DNA of 64,000 bases from Clostridium sp. AWRP (GCF_004006395.2 NZ_CP029758.2:3534001-3598000), one strand, 5' to 3'. Positions 1 to 8,985 are shown, counted from the first letter of the stretch. The notes: generated from the letters alone by a model not told the origin. Made by a program: numbers and translations.

Positions 1-162
1 AGCATTTGTAACAAAACCAATGAAGGCTATAATTAATACTGCTAGCCCTATCAATATCTTATGCCTTGCAAAAAAAATTCTATGATCTTTGCCACAATTA
101 GAGCATACACTTCCCTTTGCTATTTCTTTACCACATGCCTTACAATTTGTCAATTTACTCAT
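1..162 (-). CDS. Zinc-ribbon membrane protein, C-terminus cut off by window edge
   Basis: The visible 54 codons encode an N-terminal zinc ribbon with two CxxC knuckles (CKACG at residues 7-11 and CSNCG at 16-20), followed by a basic stretch and the start of a hydrophobic membrane segment (ILIGLAVLIIAF). This layout (cytoplasmic zinc ribbon plus one membrane helix, then an external domain) is common in Firmicute proteins of unknown role, often with a DUF4352-like exterior, but the rest lies outside the window. The start ATG at 160-162 is preceded by AGGAGG with a 7-base spacing. I assign no function. Confidence 0.75.
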   Translation of the reverse strand, partial: MSKLTNCKACGKEIAKGSVCSNCGKDHRIFFARHKILIGLAVLIIAFIGFVTNA

Positions 163-276
163 TTACGTCCTCCTGTATTTTACTCTTTTACATCTTCATT
201 TATTTTTCATCATAATTGTAACAAAAAATTCACGTTTTTACAATAATGCTCATAAATTATAAAGGTTTACAATGAC

Positions 277-519
277 TTACAAATACAAAAATGAATTTAA
301 ATTTGATCCTCCTTCACCTGCTAACCTGAGAGCTGACTCATCATCGCCTACACACGCAAAAGTGCATCTAAAATCATTATTACCTTGACTATTATATCTT
401 ACATCATATTTTAACCGTAAGTGTCAAAGAATTTCCAAATATTCCACCAACAAATCCAGAAGCAGCACTCAAAGGTGCTCCAATAAGTGGATATAATATA
501 GTTATAGAAAAAATTTTTT
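277..519 (-). pseudogene. Possible decayed gene fragment in the 163-659 intergenic gap
   Basis: Read on the minus strand, this stretch gives protein-like text in two frames that join if one base is ignored near position 400. First comes a hydrophobic piece (YPLIGAPLSAASGFVGGIFG), then a polar piece (VRYNSQGNNDFRCTFACVGD) ending at a stop at 277-279. No start codon or ribosome binding site lies in front of it and a stop precedes it. I do not recognise the family. It may be the remnant of a small membrane protein. Nothing else was seen in the gap apart from a TATAAT-like box at 604-609 in front of the next gene. Confidence 0.3.
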
Positions 520-659
520 AGTACTTGTTAAATAAATTCAGTAAAGTTGATAATACTAATTACGAGATATTCATATTTTACCATAAATATAAATTTTGTA
601 TGGTATAATACGCTTAAGAGTATTTTATAAATAACAATTTTGTTTGTAAGGGGGATATT

Positions 660-1394
660 ATGATTAAAGAGATAGATAAAAAGAAAAAAATACTTGATAG
701 TAAAAGACCATTTGATAAAACTACTATTAAAAATTTGAAAGAGTATTTTGATGTGGAACTTACATATAATTCAAATGCTATTGAAGGAAATACCCTTACA
801 ATTACGGAAACTAAAGTTATTTTGGAAGATGGAATCACTATTGGAAAAGGAAAAACTCTTAGAGAACATCTTGAAGTTATTAATCACAAAGAAGCTATGG
901 ACTACATTGAAGATATAGTTGATAAAAATATAGATATTACTGAAAGTGTTATAAAAAACTTACATTACATTATTCTTAAAACTATAAACAATGAAAATGC
1001 AGGAAGATACAGAAATGTGAATGTACTCATAAGCGGCAGCAAACATAGACCTCCAGAGCATTTCTTAGTTCCACAAGAAATGGAAGACTTAATTAAGTGG
1101 TATGACGAAAGTAAAAATAAATTGCATCCTATAAAGCTTGCAGCAGAGTTTCATCATAAATTTACTTTTATACATCCTTTCATAGATGGAAATGGCAGGT
1201 GTGGAAGATTACTTATGAATTTAATCCTTATGAGATGTGGATATCCAATCACTGTTATAAGAATGGAAGACAGAAATGAATATATGAGTGCCCTTGAAAA
1301 AGCAAGTGTTGAAAATAATTTGGAGGATTTCATAGGTATTGTTGCTGCAGCAGTAAATAGAAGTCTAGATACGTATTTGTATATTTTAAAATAA
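660..1394 (+). CDS. Fic family protein (probable AMP transferase)
   Basis: Fic-domain protein of 244 residues. The catalytic motif HPFIDGNGRCGR is intact at about residues 175-186, matching the HxFx(D/E)GNGRxxR signature whose His acts as general base in transferring a nucleotide group (usually AMP) to a target hydroxyl. Near the N-terminus is SNAIEGN (about residues 38-44), which fits the [S/T]xxxE[G/N] autoinhibitory helix. Its N-terminal position makes this a class II Fic. The Glu is expected to keep the enzyme off until displaced. The ATG follows AAGGGGG. No antitoxin partner is adjacent, which fits an internally inhibited enzyme. The target is unknown. Confidence 0.88.
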   Translation: MIKEIDKKKKILDSKRPFDKTTIKNLKEYFDVELTYNSNAIEGNTLTITETKVILEDGITIGKGKTLREHLEVINHKEAMDYIEDIVDKNIDITESVIKNLHYIILKTINNENAGRYRNVNVLISGSKHRPPEHFLVPQEMEDLIKWYDESKNKLHPIKLAAEFHHKFTFIHPFIDGNGRCGRLLMNLILMRCGYPITVIRMEDRNEYMSALEKASVENNLEDFIGIVAAAVNRSLDTYLYILK

Positions 1395-1407
1395 AAATAC
1401 ATTTTGA

Positions 1408-1453
1408 GGAATGGGTATGGATTTATGTAAAAAGCAAATCTATACCCCATTCC
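1408..1453 (+). terminator. Hairpin after fic
   Basis: Imperfect inverted repeat with arms of about 17 bases (GGAATGGGTATGGATTT against AAATCTATACCCCATTCC). It starts 14 bases after the Fic stop and lies between the convergent ends of the Fic and reductase genes. The T-run is weak, so termination strength is uncertain. Confidence 0.5.
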
Positions 1454-1523
1454 CTATACAGTTTTTAATTTAAAACTAGAAACTGTACAACATAAACTTT
1501 TTATTTTTTAATTGGTTATATAA

Positions 1524-3479
1524 TTATATTTCTACTGCTATATCAAATGCATTCTTGTTTGCCTTACGTACTGTTCCTACTTTATCAGCATCTCCGACAA
1601 TATATGTGTCTACTGGTAAAATGGGCATGATTTCTTCTGCTAATTTATTCTGTGATTTCAAACCTAAAGCAATAACAATTGAATCCGCTTCCATAATTTT
1701 TCTATTGCCTTCTTGGTCTTCTATAACAACACCATTATCTAAGAATTCAATTATTTTACTGCTTCCAACTAATTTAACTTTACTTTCTTCTACTTCATCA
1801 AATAATGCTTTTCTTGTAATTCCAAACATACTTTCACAGAATTTTTCTGCTGGAATCATATCAATTACTGTAACTTCTTTTCCTTCTCTAGCAAGTCCTA
1901 CAGCGCCTTCAATTCCAGAAAGGCCTCCACCACATATAATAACATTTTTCCCAATGTTTACATTGCCATTTTCCACATCTCTTAGCATTTTGACATTTTC
2001 TTTATCGATTCCCTTAATATTAGGACGAATATATGTCGAACCCGTTGCAATAATGACTGCATCTGGCTTATCTTGCTCTACTAATTCCTTAGTCACTTCA
2101 GTATTAAGCCTAATTTTTGCTCCAGATTTCATAGTCGTATCTACATTCCATTTAGTATAATCTCTCATTAAATTTTTAAAGGACACTGCACCTGCATCTA
2201 ATAGTAAACCACCCAATTGATCTGATTTCTCATATAAAGTAACATCATGTCCTCTCTTAATTAATGTTTGAGTTGCCTGCATACCTGCTGGTCCTCCACC
2301 AATTACCATTACTTTTTTCTTGATTTTTGCCGGTTGAATGTCCTTGTACTTAAACTCACGACCTACAACTGGATTTACAGCACAACGTACTGGAAAACCA
2401 TTGAATATTTTACCACAACCATCCATACATCGTAAGCAAGGACGAATGTCTTCACTTTCACCGTTTACAGATTTTTTAATCAAATCTGGATCTGCCATAA
2501 GTGAACGACACATACCAACAACATCGGCCTTACCTGATGCAATAATTTCTTCTGCCTCTTCTAAAGTAAAGATATTTCCAACTACAGATACTGGAATATC
2601 AACTGCTTTTTTAACAGCTTCTGCATATTTTACATTTTGCATACGTTCTTGCAGATATAAAGGTACAGAATATTTAACACCTGGTTCAACAAACACATTT
2701 CCACAAGAAATATGTGCCATATTGATATATTTTTGTGCCTCTTTTAAATAAGCAATTGTTTCTTCAATATGAATACCATCAGGTCCTGTCATCTCATCTC
2801 CACTAACACGCATTTCTAATGGGAAATCAGATCCTACTACTTCTCTAATACCTTTTATAATCTCTAATGGAAAACGCATACGATTTTCCATGCTGCCACC
2901 ATATTCATCTGTACGCAAATTACTAGAACGTGATAAAAATTGTCCTAATAAATTATTATGACCACTATGAATAAAAATAGCATCAAAACCAGCACGTTTA
3001 ACTCTGCTTGCACAATCTTTAAATTGATTAATAACATAATCCATATCAGCACGATCCATAACTTTTAAATCTTGCATACGACCTGGCGTAGGCAGATACG
3101 AAGGTGCAAATCCTGGTTTTACATTCATAGAAGGAACACCACCACGCCCAGCATGAGCTAACTCAATAGAAAGTTTCGCTCCATATCTGTGTGCCTCTTC
3201 CACCAACAATGAAAGTCCTGTCATATATTTATCATGATGTACATTTAATTCACCATAAAAACATACAGCTCTCTCCCAATCTACTTGTGTATCTCCAATT
3301 ATTACCTGTGATACACCTGAACGTGCTTGCATTCCAATAAATTCAACAGCTTCTTCTGTTACTTCCCCTTCAGCATTAGATAAGCAACTAACCATTGGTG
3401 TAAATTCTAATCGATTTTTTAATGTTGTATTTCCAAATTTCAATGGTTGAAATACATGTGGATATTTAGTGATGTTCAT
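1524..3479 (-). CDS. NADH:flavin oxidoreductase / 2,4-dienoyl-CoA reductase-like (old yellow enzyme + FAD domain)
   Basis: A 651-residue protein of the FadH/BaiCD/BaiH/trimethylamine dehydrogenase type. Residues 1-340 form an old-yellow-enzyme TIM barrel that binds FMN (HAGRGG and DEYGGSMENR-like segments). About residues 345-370 hold the 4Fe-4S cysteines (CLRCMDGC, then RCAVNP). The C-terminal half has two Rossmann motifs: GGGPAGMQA and GGGLSGIEGA. Such enzymes pass electrons from NAD(P)H through FAD and Fe-S to FMN to reduce activated C=C bonds of enoates, enoyl-CoAs or bile-acid-like steroids; the substrate cannot be told here. ATG follows AGGAGG. It is divergent from a LysR gene that probably controls it. 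Confidence 0.9.
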   Translation of the reverse strand: MNITKYPHVFQPLKFGNTTLKNRLEFTPMVSCLSNAEGEVTEEAVEFIGMQARSGVSQVIIGDTQVDWERAVCFYGELNVHHDKYMTGLSLLVEEAHRYGAKLSIELAHAGRGGVPSMNVKPGFAPSYLPTPGRMQDLKVMDRADMDYVINQFKDCASRVKRAGFDAIFIHSGHNNLLGQFLSRSSNLRTDEYGGSMENRMRFPLEIIKGIREVVGSDFPLEMRVSGDEMTGPDGIHIEETIAYLKEAQKYINMAHISCGNVFVEPGVKYSVPLYLQERMQNVKYAEAVKKAVDIPVSVVGNIFTLEEAEEIIASGKADVVGMCRSLMADPDLIKKSVNGESEDIRPCLRCMDGCGKIFNGFPVRCAVNPVVGREFKYKDIQPAKIKKKVMVIGGGPAGMQATQTLIKRGHDVTLYEKSDQLGGLLLDAGAVSFKNLMRDYTKWNVDTTMKSGAKIRLNTEVTKELVEQDKPDAVIIATGSTYIRPNIKGIDKENVKMLRDVENGNVNIGKNVIICGGGLSGIEGAVGLAREGKEVTVIDMIPAEKFCESMFGITRKALFDEVEESKVKLVGSSKIIEFLDNGVVIEDQEGNRKIMEADSIVIALGLKSQNKLAEEIMPILPVDTYIVGDADKVGTVRKANKNAFDIAVEI

Positions 3480-3585
3480 ATTAATTACCTCCTGTTAATT
3501 TTATAACAATTCTAACTCTAAAATATCACCATGCATATCAAAATTATATTGTATATCAACAAAAAATATCTGTGCTCATAGTAAA

Positions 3586-3615
3586 TTGACTAATTATATT
3601 TCAATGTAATATAAT
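3586..3615 (+). promoter_or_regulatory. Promoter of the LysR gene
   Basis: TTGACT at 3586-3591 and TATAAT at 3610-3615 are separated by 18 bases and lie about 45 bases before the LysR start. The same 180-base gap must hold the divergent reductase promoter. Confidence 0.55.
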
Positions 3616-3658
3616 TGTAATCGTATAGAATCATTATTTCACAAGGGAGGTGAGATAA

Positions 3659-4543
3659 TTGAAAATTCAATATTTTAAATATTTCTTAGAAATTTGTAAT
3701 TGTAAATCTATCTCCAAATCAGCAAAAAATCTCTATATCTCTCAACAAGCCTTAAGTTCAGCTATAAAAAATTTAGAAAACGATTTAGGTGCTTCTCTAT
3801 TTATTCGTAATCAATCCGGGGTAGTTCTAACACCTTATGGAGAAAGCTTTAAAAAACATGCAACTCAAATTATATTACAGATGGAATCAATCACTAAGGA
3901 TTTTGAACAAATTCGAAAAAAAGAAAAACATGTCTTAAATATAGCAATATCTTTTGGTGTTATTAGTGCACTTCCAGACAAATATATTGAAAACTTTAAA
4001 TTACTACATCCAAATATTATTTTAAATATCACTGAATACCAAGACATTCCCTGCGAAGAAGCTATACTTAATGAGCATGAAGATATTGGCTTCAGCATTG
4101 CACCAATTGATGAAACATCTTTTGATTCTCAAACTATTTTAAAGAATAAAATGTGTATTCTTGTAAGTACAGATAATCCATTATCACAAAATGATGAAAT
4201 AGATTTTCATCATTTAAAAAATGAACAGTTCTTACTATTAAATAGTAATTTTAAATTAAGACACAATTTCATTAAGAAATGTAGAGAAGCTGGTTTTGAG
4301 CCAAAAATCTACTTAGAAACTATGGAATTGATTCTAATACATAATTTTAGTAGATTGAACAAAGGTATTGGTGTAGGTGTTCACTTTATAGGCATGGATG
4401 TAGCAGATGTAAAAGCTATTCCATTTAACACGCCGGATTGTACATGGGAAGTATGTCTAATAACCAAAAAGAACCGTCCACTTACACCTGCTATAAAATG
4501 CTTTTTGAACTATGTGAATAACCAAAAATATCATATTATATAA
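3659..4543 (+). CDS. LysR family transcriptional regulator
   Basis: A 294-residue LysR regulator. The N-terminal winged helix-turn-helix is clear (SISKSAKNLYISQQALSSAI at about residues 17-36), followed by the linker helix and a two-lobed periplasmic-binding-protein-like effector domain. The start is TTG at 3659, chosen because GGGAGG lies 8 bases upstream and no in-frame ATG fits. Divergent placement suggests it activates the adjacent enoate-type reductase in response to a substrate. The effector is unknown. Confidence 0.88.
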   Translation: MKIQYFKYFLEICNCKSISKSAKNLYISQQALSSAIKNLENDLGASLFIRNQSGVVLTPYGESFKKHATQIILQMESITKDFEQIRKKEKHVLNIAISFGVISALPDKYIENFKLLHPNIILNITEYQDIPCEEAILNEHEDIGFSIAPIDETSFDSQTILKNKMCILVSTDNPLSQNDEIDFHHLKNEQFLLLNSNFKLRHNFIKKCREAGFEPKIYLETMELILIHNFSRLNKGIGVGVHFIGMDVADVKAIPFNTPDCTWEVCLITKKNRPLTPAIKCFLNYVNNQKYHII

Positions 4544-4671
4544 CATCTTTTAGTAAAAGGTTCGTTTTATAAAAAAATTACAGATGAAATTTGAAAATAA
4601 ATAAGCATAAAAACTACTATAAAAATTTACGCTGAATTTAATTCTGGTTGTTGCAAATATTGTTGCAAACT

Positions 4672-4720
4672 AATAAAAATGGCTGTATTAAATAGTCCTT
4701 AAACTAAGTAATACAGCCAT
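4672..4720 (-). terminator. Terminator of tRNA-Leu
   Basis: A perfect 12-base inverted repeat (ATGGCTGTATTA and its complement, 4679-4690 and 4709-4720). On the minus strand it is followed by TTTTTATT. It lies 13 bases beyond the tRNA 3' end. Confidence 0.85.
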
Positions 4721-4733
4721 CCGTTGATATTCA

Positions 4734-4820
4734 TGGTGCCGGAGGCGGGAGTCGAACCCGCATGTTGTCACCAACGACGGATTTTGAGTCCGTTGCGTCT
4801 GCCAATTCCACCACTTCGGC
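4734..4820 (-). tRNA. tRNA-Leu (anticodon CAA)
   Basis: An 87-base class II tRNA on the minus strand. The acceptor arm GCCGAAG pairs with the 3' end, the CCA is encoded, the T-arm reads GGTTCGACTCC, and the variable arm is long as expected for leucine tRNA. The anticodon loop is CTCAAAA, giving CAA at positions 34-36, which reads UUG. It has its own promoter and terminator and is therefore a single-gene unit. Confidence 0.96.
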
Positions 4821-4869
4821 ATATCTGTATCCGCTGCTAATTTCTATACTTTAGCGGTTAACAAATAAT

Positions 4870-4898
4870 ATGATAACAGGTGCTAGCACATTTGTCAA
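4870..4898 (-). promoter_or_regulatory. Promoter of tRNA-Leu
   Basis: On the minus strand TTGACA (4893-4898) is separated by exactly 17 bases from TATCAT (4870-4875). Transcription would start about 40-45 bases before the mature tRNA. Confidence 0.75.
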
Positions 4899-5069
4899 GT
4901 TAAAATTTTTAAAAAAATAATTTACGAAGCAGAAAATTAATTACCTTGCTGCTCCATTTCTTTCTTACTTATTTATTTATATAGCTGTCTAGTAATTTTG
5001 CTTTATCTGACTGCTTTACAGATCTTATGTTGAACATATAATATCTCCGTGCTAAAGGAATCATACCCT

Positions 5070-5098
5070 AGAGGTTTATTCAAAGTAAATACACCTCT
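5070..5098 (-). terminator. Weak hairpin after the 2-hydroxyacid dehydrogenase gene
   Basis: A short stem, AGAGGT against ACCTCT, lies 12 bases after the dehydrogenase stop. It lacks a good T-run, so its role as terminator is tentative. The rest of the gap up to the tRNA promoter shows nothing else. Confidence 0.3.
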
Positions 5099-5110
5099 AT
5101 AGAAATCATG

Positions 5111-6052
5111 CTAATTCACCGGCCAGGAAGGCTCTCTTCCACTTAACACTTCATCTATGCCAATTGCCGGATGAACAGACATTCTTATACCTGCCTCTTC
5201 TGTATGTGCTGCAGTATGAGGCGTTACAATTACATTTTCAAGTTTAAAAATAGGATTATCTTTAGATGGTTTTTCTCCTTTAAATACATCAATGGCAGCT
5301 CCAGCAATTTTATTTTGCGAAAGTGCTTCCAGAAGGGCATCTTCATCAACGACTTCTCCCCGCGCCGTATTTATAAGAAAAGCTCTAGCTTTCATAAGAG
5401 ACAGCTCCCTTTTTCCTATCATACCCTTTGTTTTCCCCGTAAGTGGAACATGTAAGCTTACAAAATCAGAATTTTTAAGTACATAATCTAAATCTCCAGT
5501 AAGTTTTATACTATCCATTTGATTTGAAGTTATATTTCGCTTGAATCCTATAACTCTCATGCCAAATCCCTTTGAAGCCTTTAAAGCAACAAGCTCTCCT
5601 ATACTTCCAACTCCTATAATTCCAAGGGTTTTACCTTCAAGATCCATTCCAAAACTTTTTCTTATTTGAAAATTTCCATCTCTAAGTTCTCTATCATAAA
5701 TAAGTAATTTTTTGGCAAGTAATAGTATAAGGCCCATAGTATACTCAGCCACACTGTTCTTATTGGATTCAGGAGAATTGGTGACTCTTATTCCAAGACT
5801 TGATGCAGCTTCAACATCTATATTATCTACTCCAACACCAAACTTAGATACGACTTTCAACTTTGTTCCTGATTTCATAATTTTTTCAGTAATGTTTGCC
5901 ATTCTAACTAATATTGCATCACAGTCCTTTACTTCCTCTACCAAAACATTTTCTGAAATATCAGAAGCCATCTTTAATTCATAACCATGACTTCTAAGAT
6001 ACTCCTTGCCTTCTTCATATATATTTTCCGTAATCAAAACTCTATAACTCAT
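5111..6052 (-). CDS. D-2-hydroxyacid dehydrogenase (SerA-like)
   Basis: A 313-residue NAD-dependent 2-hydroxyacid dehydrogenase. It shows GVGVDNID (about residues 73-80), the Rossmann motif GIIGVGSIG, NTARGEVVDEDAL with the substrate-binding Arg, and the terminal catalytic His in TPHTAAHTEEAG. There is no C-terminal ACT domain, so it is the short form. It may act as 3-phosphoglycerate, glycerate or another 2-hydroxyacid dehydrogenase. It starts 6 bases after the exporter stop, and its AAGGGG ribosome binding site lies inside that gene's last codons. The two genes are therefore co-transcribed, and the exporter may handle a related acid. Confidence 0.87.
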   Translation of the reverse strand: MSYRVLITENIYEEGKEYLRSHGYELKMASDISENVLVEEVKDCDAILVRMANITEKIMKSGTKLKVVSKFGVGVDNIDVEAASSLGIRVTNSPESNKNSVAEYTMGLILLLAKKLLIYDRELRDGNFQIRKSFGMDLEGKTLGIIGVGSIGELVALKASKGFGMRVIGFKRNITSNQMDSIKLTGDLDYVLKNSDFVSLHVPLTGKTKGMIGKRELSLMKARAFLINTARGEVVDEDALLEALSQNKIAGAAIDVFKGEKPSKDNPIFKLENVIVTPHTAAHTEEAGIRMSVHPAIGIDEVLSGREPSWPVN

Positions 6053-6058
6053 ACTAAA

Positions 6059-7501
6059 TCACCCCTTCATATATAATCCCCTTAATTTTTTACTATAGTA
6101 AAACCTTAATGCAGTTATCAAAACTCCAAATAAACACATAATGCCAACACTTATATATACTGATCTCATGCCATAAATAAAAACATCATCTCTGCCTTTT
6201 ATGTAATCCACCACTCTGTACCCAATTTTATGACTCATTCTATTGTAAAGTAATAAAGTAGAAAGAGATGTGCCTAAAACAAATCCTAAGTTTCTAATAA
6301 GGGCATTTATACTTCCTGCTATCCCAAGCTTATCTCTACTAACAGTAGACATAACTAACGAATTGTTAGGAGATTGAAACATTCCATTTCCTAAAGTCAT
6401 AATTACTATATAAGCTATAATCAAAAGTACAGAAGACCTTTCATTTAAACTGGATATAAAAAACAACCCCAAACTTGTAAAACTAAGTCCAAATAAGGTA
6501 AGTATCTCGGATCCAATTTTATCTGACATATATCCACTAAAAGGAGCCACTACAGATAAAACAATAGGAGATACCATCATGAGAATTCCAGATGCTGCCG
6601 GTGAAAACTTCAATGTATACTGAAAGTAAAAGGGAAGTATTATATTTGATGCACTAATTGCGATAAATGAAATAAAAGCACATATTATACTTATTGAAAA
6701 TAAACTGTTTTTAAAAATACTCAATTGCAAAATGGGCATGCTTATTTTATGTTCTAATATAATAAACAATACAAAAGTTATAAATGAAATTGCAAAAGCT
6801 AAAATTATAAATATATTGTCATAACCCTTTACCTGACCTTGTCCCAATGCTCCAAACAGCGAAACTGTAGCTACTACAAATAGTAAAGCTCCTTTTATAT
6901 CTAGTTTTTCATCAGAGGTGGTATGTGCTTTAGGAAATATCTTTAATGTAAGTATAAATACAATTATTCCTATAGGTATGTTTATTAAAAATATATATTC
7001 CCAGCTTATAGCTGAAACAATAATACCCCCAATTGGAGGACCTGCCATAGAACCCAATGCCACAAATGTACCTAAAACTCCAAGTGCCCTCCCCCTCTCG
7101 TTAGCCGGAAAGACGTGAGTTATGATTCCCTGATTAGTAGCCATGGTAGCCGATGCTCCTACTGCTTGTATAACTCTTGCTGTTACAAGTAAGGGAAGTG
7201 AACTTGTGAGACCGCACAGCAGTGAACCCATTGTAAAAAGAACGACTCCAAATTTAAAAACTTTTGTCTTTCCTATCATGTCTCCAAGCCTTCCAAATAT
7301 TAAAATAGTTGCTGCAACAGTTATTAAAAAACTGGTAACAACCCATGTAATACCTGACATTCCTACATTTAATTTAGATGCCATATCCGGCAGTGCTACA
7401 TTTACAATACTGCCATCAAGTGTTGACATAAATGTAGCAAAAACAACTGTAATCAGGATCAGCCACTTTTTTTTGTTCATTTCACTTTCAATTTTTTTCA
7501 A
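6059..7501 (-). CDS. MFS drug/metabolite exporter, DHA2 (14-helix) family
   Basis: A 480-residue major facilitator with 14 predicted membrane helices, of the EmrB/QacA type. The loop 2-3 motif reads GRLGDMIGKTK and the antiporter-type motif C is in helix 5 (GTFVALGSMAGPPIGG). The first helix contains STLDGSIVNVALP, typical of the family. The start is uncertain: TTG at 7501 is preceded by GAGAGGATGAGTGAAGG, while an ATG at 7480 (MNKKK) is also possible. It is the first gene of an operon with the 2-hydroxyacid dehydrogenase. Substrate unknown. Confidence 0.88.
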   Translation of the reverse strand: MKKIESEMNKKKWLILITVVFATFMSTLDGSIVNVALPDMASKLNVGMSGITWVVTSFLITVAATILIFGRLGDMIGKTKVFKFGVVLFTMGSLLCGLTSSLPLLVTARVIQAVGASATMATNQGIITHVFPANERGRALGVLGTFVALGSMAGPPIGGIIVSAISWEYIFLINIPIGIIVFILTLKIFPKAHTTSDEKLDIKGALLFVVATVSLFGALGQGQVKGYDNIFIILAFAISFITFVLFIILEHKISMPILQLSIFKNSLFSISIICAFISFIAISASNIILPFYFQYTLKFSPAASGILMMVSPIVLSVVAPFSGYMSDKIGSEILTLFGLSFTSLGLFFISSLNERSSVLLIIAYIVIMTLGNGMFQSPNNSLVMSTVSRDKLGIAGSINALIRNLGFVLGTSLSTLLLYNRMSHKIGYRVVDYIKGRDDVFIYGMRSVYISVGIMCLFGVLITALRFYYSKKLRGLYMKG

Positions 7502-7636
7502 CCTTCACTCATCCTCTCACAAATGCTTTTCATCCCTTTAGTCTTTCAAGTTTTTTATCAAAATAAGCCTGTATCTATATATGTTACTAGTTAGTTTGAT
7601 CAATGTTACATCTTATTATTCATTGTTAATAAGTTT

Positions 7637-8017
7637 TTACATTTCCTTGTGATACTTAGAAAAACATACCATATAGACTGCAAAAATAACCAAATATGCT
7701 GCAATCGCAAGAAAAATTATAAATAAACTAGCTCTAAAAAAAACATATGCAATTACAAGAATGCCAAATACTATTTCCATAATATCAAAAGCCTTCGCTT
7801 TAGCTCTGTTTTCAATGGCAATATTTCGCTCATCTTTATCTTTTTTCTTCACAATAAATTTATAATGTATGTTACTAATAACTGAAGCCACAGCCATTGC
7901 CATAAGGATTAAAGATATGTTTTCAGACGTATATCCACCTACAAAAAACATGCCAATTGCTGAACTAATTAACATTACAACTACTACCATAATAAATACA
8001 TAATTAAAAGTTTTCAT
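7637..8017 (-). CDS. DUF2178-like small membrane protein
   Basis: A 126-residue protein with four hydrophobic helices in two pairs, separated by a charged loop (KKKDKDERNIAIENRAKAKA) in the style of DUF2178 proteins. I chose ATG at 8017 because AGGAGG lies 8 bases upstream; longer readings are not needed. It overlaps the preceding regulator by 14 bases, so the two are translationally coupled. Such regulator plus membrane-protein pairs are common in clostridia. The function is unknown. Confidence 0.75.
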   Translation of the reverse strand: MKTFNYVFIMVVVVMLISSAIGMFFVGGYTSENISLILMAMAVASVISNIHYKFIVKKKDKDERNIAIENRAKAKAFDIMEIVFGILVIAYVFFRASLFIIFLAIAAYLVIFAVYMVCFSKYHKEM

Positions 8018-8219
8018 TTTCTGAATCCTCCTCATAAATAAATATTTCTTCAATACTCACATTAAAAAATTTAGAAATCTTAAAAGCTAACAATATAGAT
8101 GGATTATAACGTCCATTTTCAAGCGATCCAATTGTTTGTCTTGATACCTCCAGTTTTTGTGCTAACTCCTCTTGTGTGATGCCATGTTGTTTTCTAATTT
8201 CTTCAAGCCTGTTTTTCAA
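8004..8219 (-). CDS. XRE family helix-turn-helix regulator
   Basis: A compact 71-residue Cro/CI-type repressor with the recognition segment ITQEELAQKLEVSRQTIGSL, nearly all of it DNA-binding domain. I place the start at the TTG at 8219, which has GGAGG 7 bases upstream, rather than at the further ATG that would overlap that site. Its last codons overlap the membrane-protein start. It probably autoregulates the pair. Confidence 0.85.
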   Translation of the reverse strand: MKNRLEEIRKQHGITQEELAQKLEVSRQTIGSLENGRYNPSILLAFKISKFFNVSIEEIFIYEEDSENENF

Positions 8220-8310
8220 ATTAATGCCTCCAATCACAATAGAAAGTGACTTTGTAATATTAGAATATTACTGTTTTTTTATAATGTCAAGCTTACTTTC
8301 CATAATTGCT

Positions 8311-8344
8311 ATAAAAAAAGGGTTTTAAAAAAATCAAACCCTTT
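8311..8344 (-). terminator. Terminator of yjdF
   Basis: On the minus strand a stem AAAGGG(TTT) / (AAA)CCCTTT is followed by a run of seven T. It lies 80 bases past the yjdF stop. The 8345-8425 stretch between them shows no gene. Confidence 0.75.
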
Positions 8345-8425
8345 CGTAGATACTGTCTCAGCAGAAATAGCCGTAAGGTAATTTTAAAAGCCACCCCAAA
8401 CAAATTAAAACCTGGACAATCCCAG

Positions 8426-8851
8426 TTAATGTCCCCTATGCTTCATTAATTTTTTCTGCTGCCTTAATTTAAATTTTTTCTCTTTTTCATCTTCCTTTTT
8501 TTCTCTTGAAACTTTTTTTATTTTTAGTTTAAAATCTTCATATTGCTGCTTCATGGCAATTTGCGCCTTTGTACCTATACCATTGTCTTTTGTTTCTTTT
8601 TTAATTTTTCTCTGAAGTCTTTTAGGATTTATTTTTTTATCAATGTTTTTATCAGCATCATTGATATCTAGTGGTTTATTAAACTTTAAATTACTAAAAT
8701 TCTTTAGTACAAAGTCGTATACCTCATAATCTTTTGGTTCAGCACCAAATACGACCCTTGAAAGATATACTGTATCAGAATCCCACATTTTAAACACACC
8801 AACCCAAAATGGCTCTTCAAAAAATACTGTTAGCTTAATATTAGCTGTCAT
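8426..8851 (-). CDS. yjdF: YjdF family protein (DUF2992)
   Basis: A 141-residue protein that begins with the conserved MTANIKLTVFFEEPFWVGVF segment of the YjdF family and ends in a highly charged Lys/Glu/Arg helix. Its biochemical role is not established. The family is regulated by the yjdF RNA motif, which binds azaaromatic compounds, so a role in response to such toxins is inferred. The family gene normally follows the RNA directly, as here. ATG with AGGAGG about 7 bases upstream. Confidence 0.9.
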   Translation of the reverse strand: MTANIKLTVFFEEPFWVGVFKMWDSDTVYLSRVVFGAEPKDYEVYDFVLKNFSNLKFNKPLDINDADKNIDKKINPKRLQRKIKKETKDNGIGTKAQIAMKQQYEDFKLKIKKVSREKKEDEKEKKFKLRQQKKLMKHRGH

Positions 8852-8879
8852 TTTCTATTCCTCCTGTTTAATAAATAAA

Positions 8880-8985
8880 AAATCTAGAGAACGGACAACC
8901 CCAGGAGGGCAGGTTACTGCTAACTTATAAAGTGCAAGCCATGTTTTGGACTACCAACCAAAACTGTGTTTTTATCTCTATTAAC
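8880..8985 (-). ncRNA. yjdF RNA motif (azaaromatic riboswitch)
   Basis: The roughly 100 bases in front of yjdF contain long conserved-looking loop sequence on the minus strand: CTTGCACTTTATAAGTTAGC, then GTAACCTGCCCTCCTGGGG and TTGTCCGTTCTCTAGA. Position, gene context and these segments match what I remember of the yjdF RNA motif. The exact boundaries are estimates. A covariance-model hit would confirm it. Confidence 0.75.

Noticed and set aside
1555..2160. A 201-codon frame on the plus strand
   Set aside because: It lies wholly within the oxidoreductase gene on the other strand, has no ribosome binding site, and its Ser/Thr/Pro-rich text is typical of an antisense shadow.
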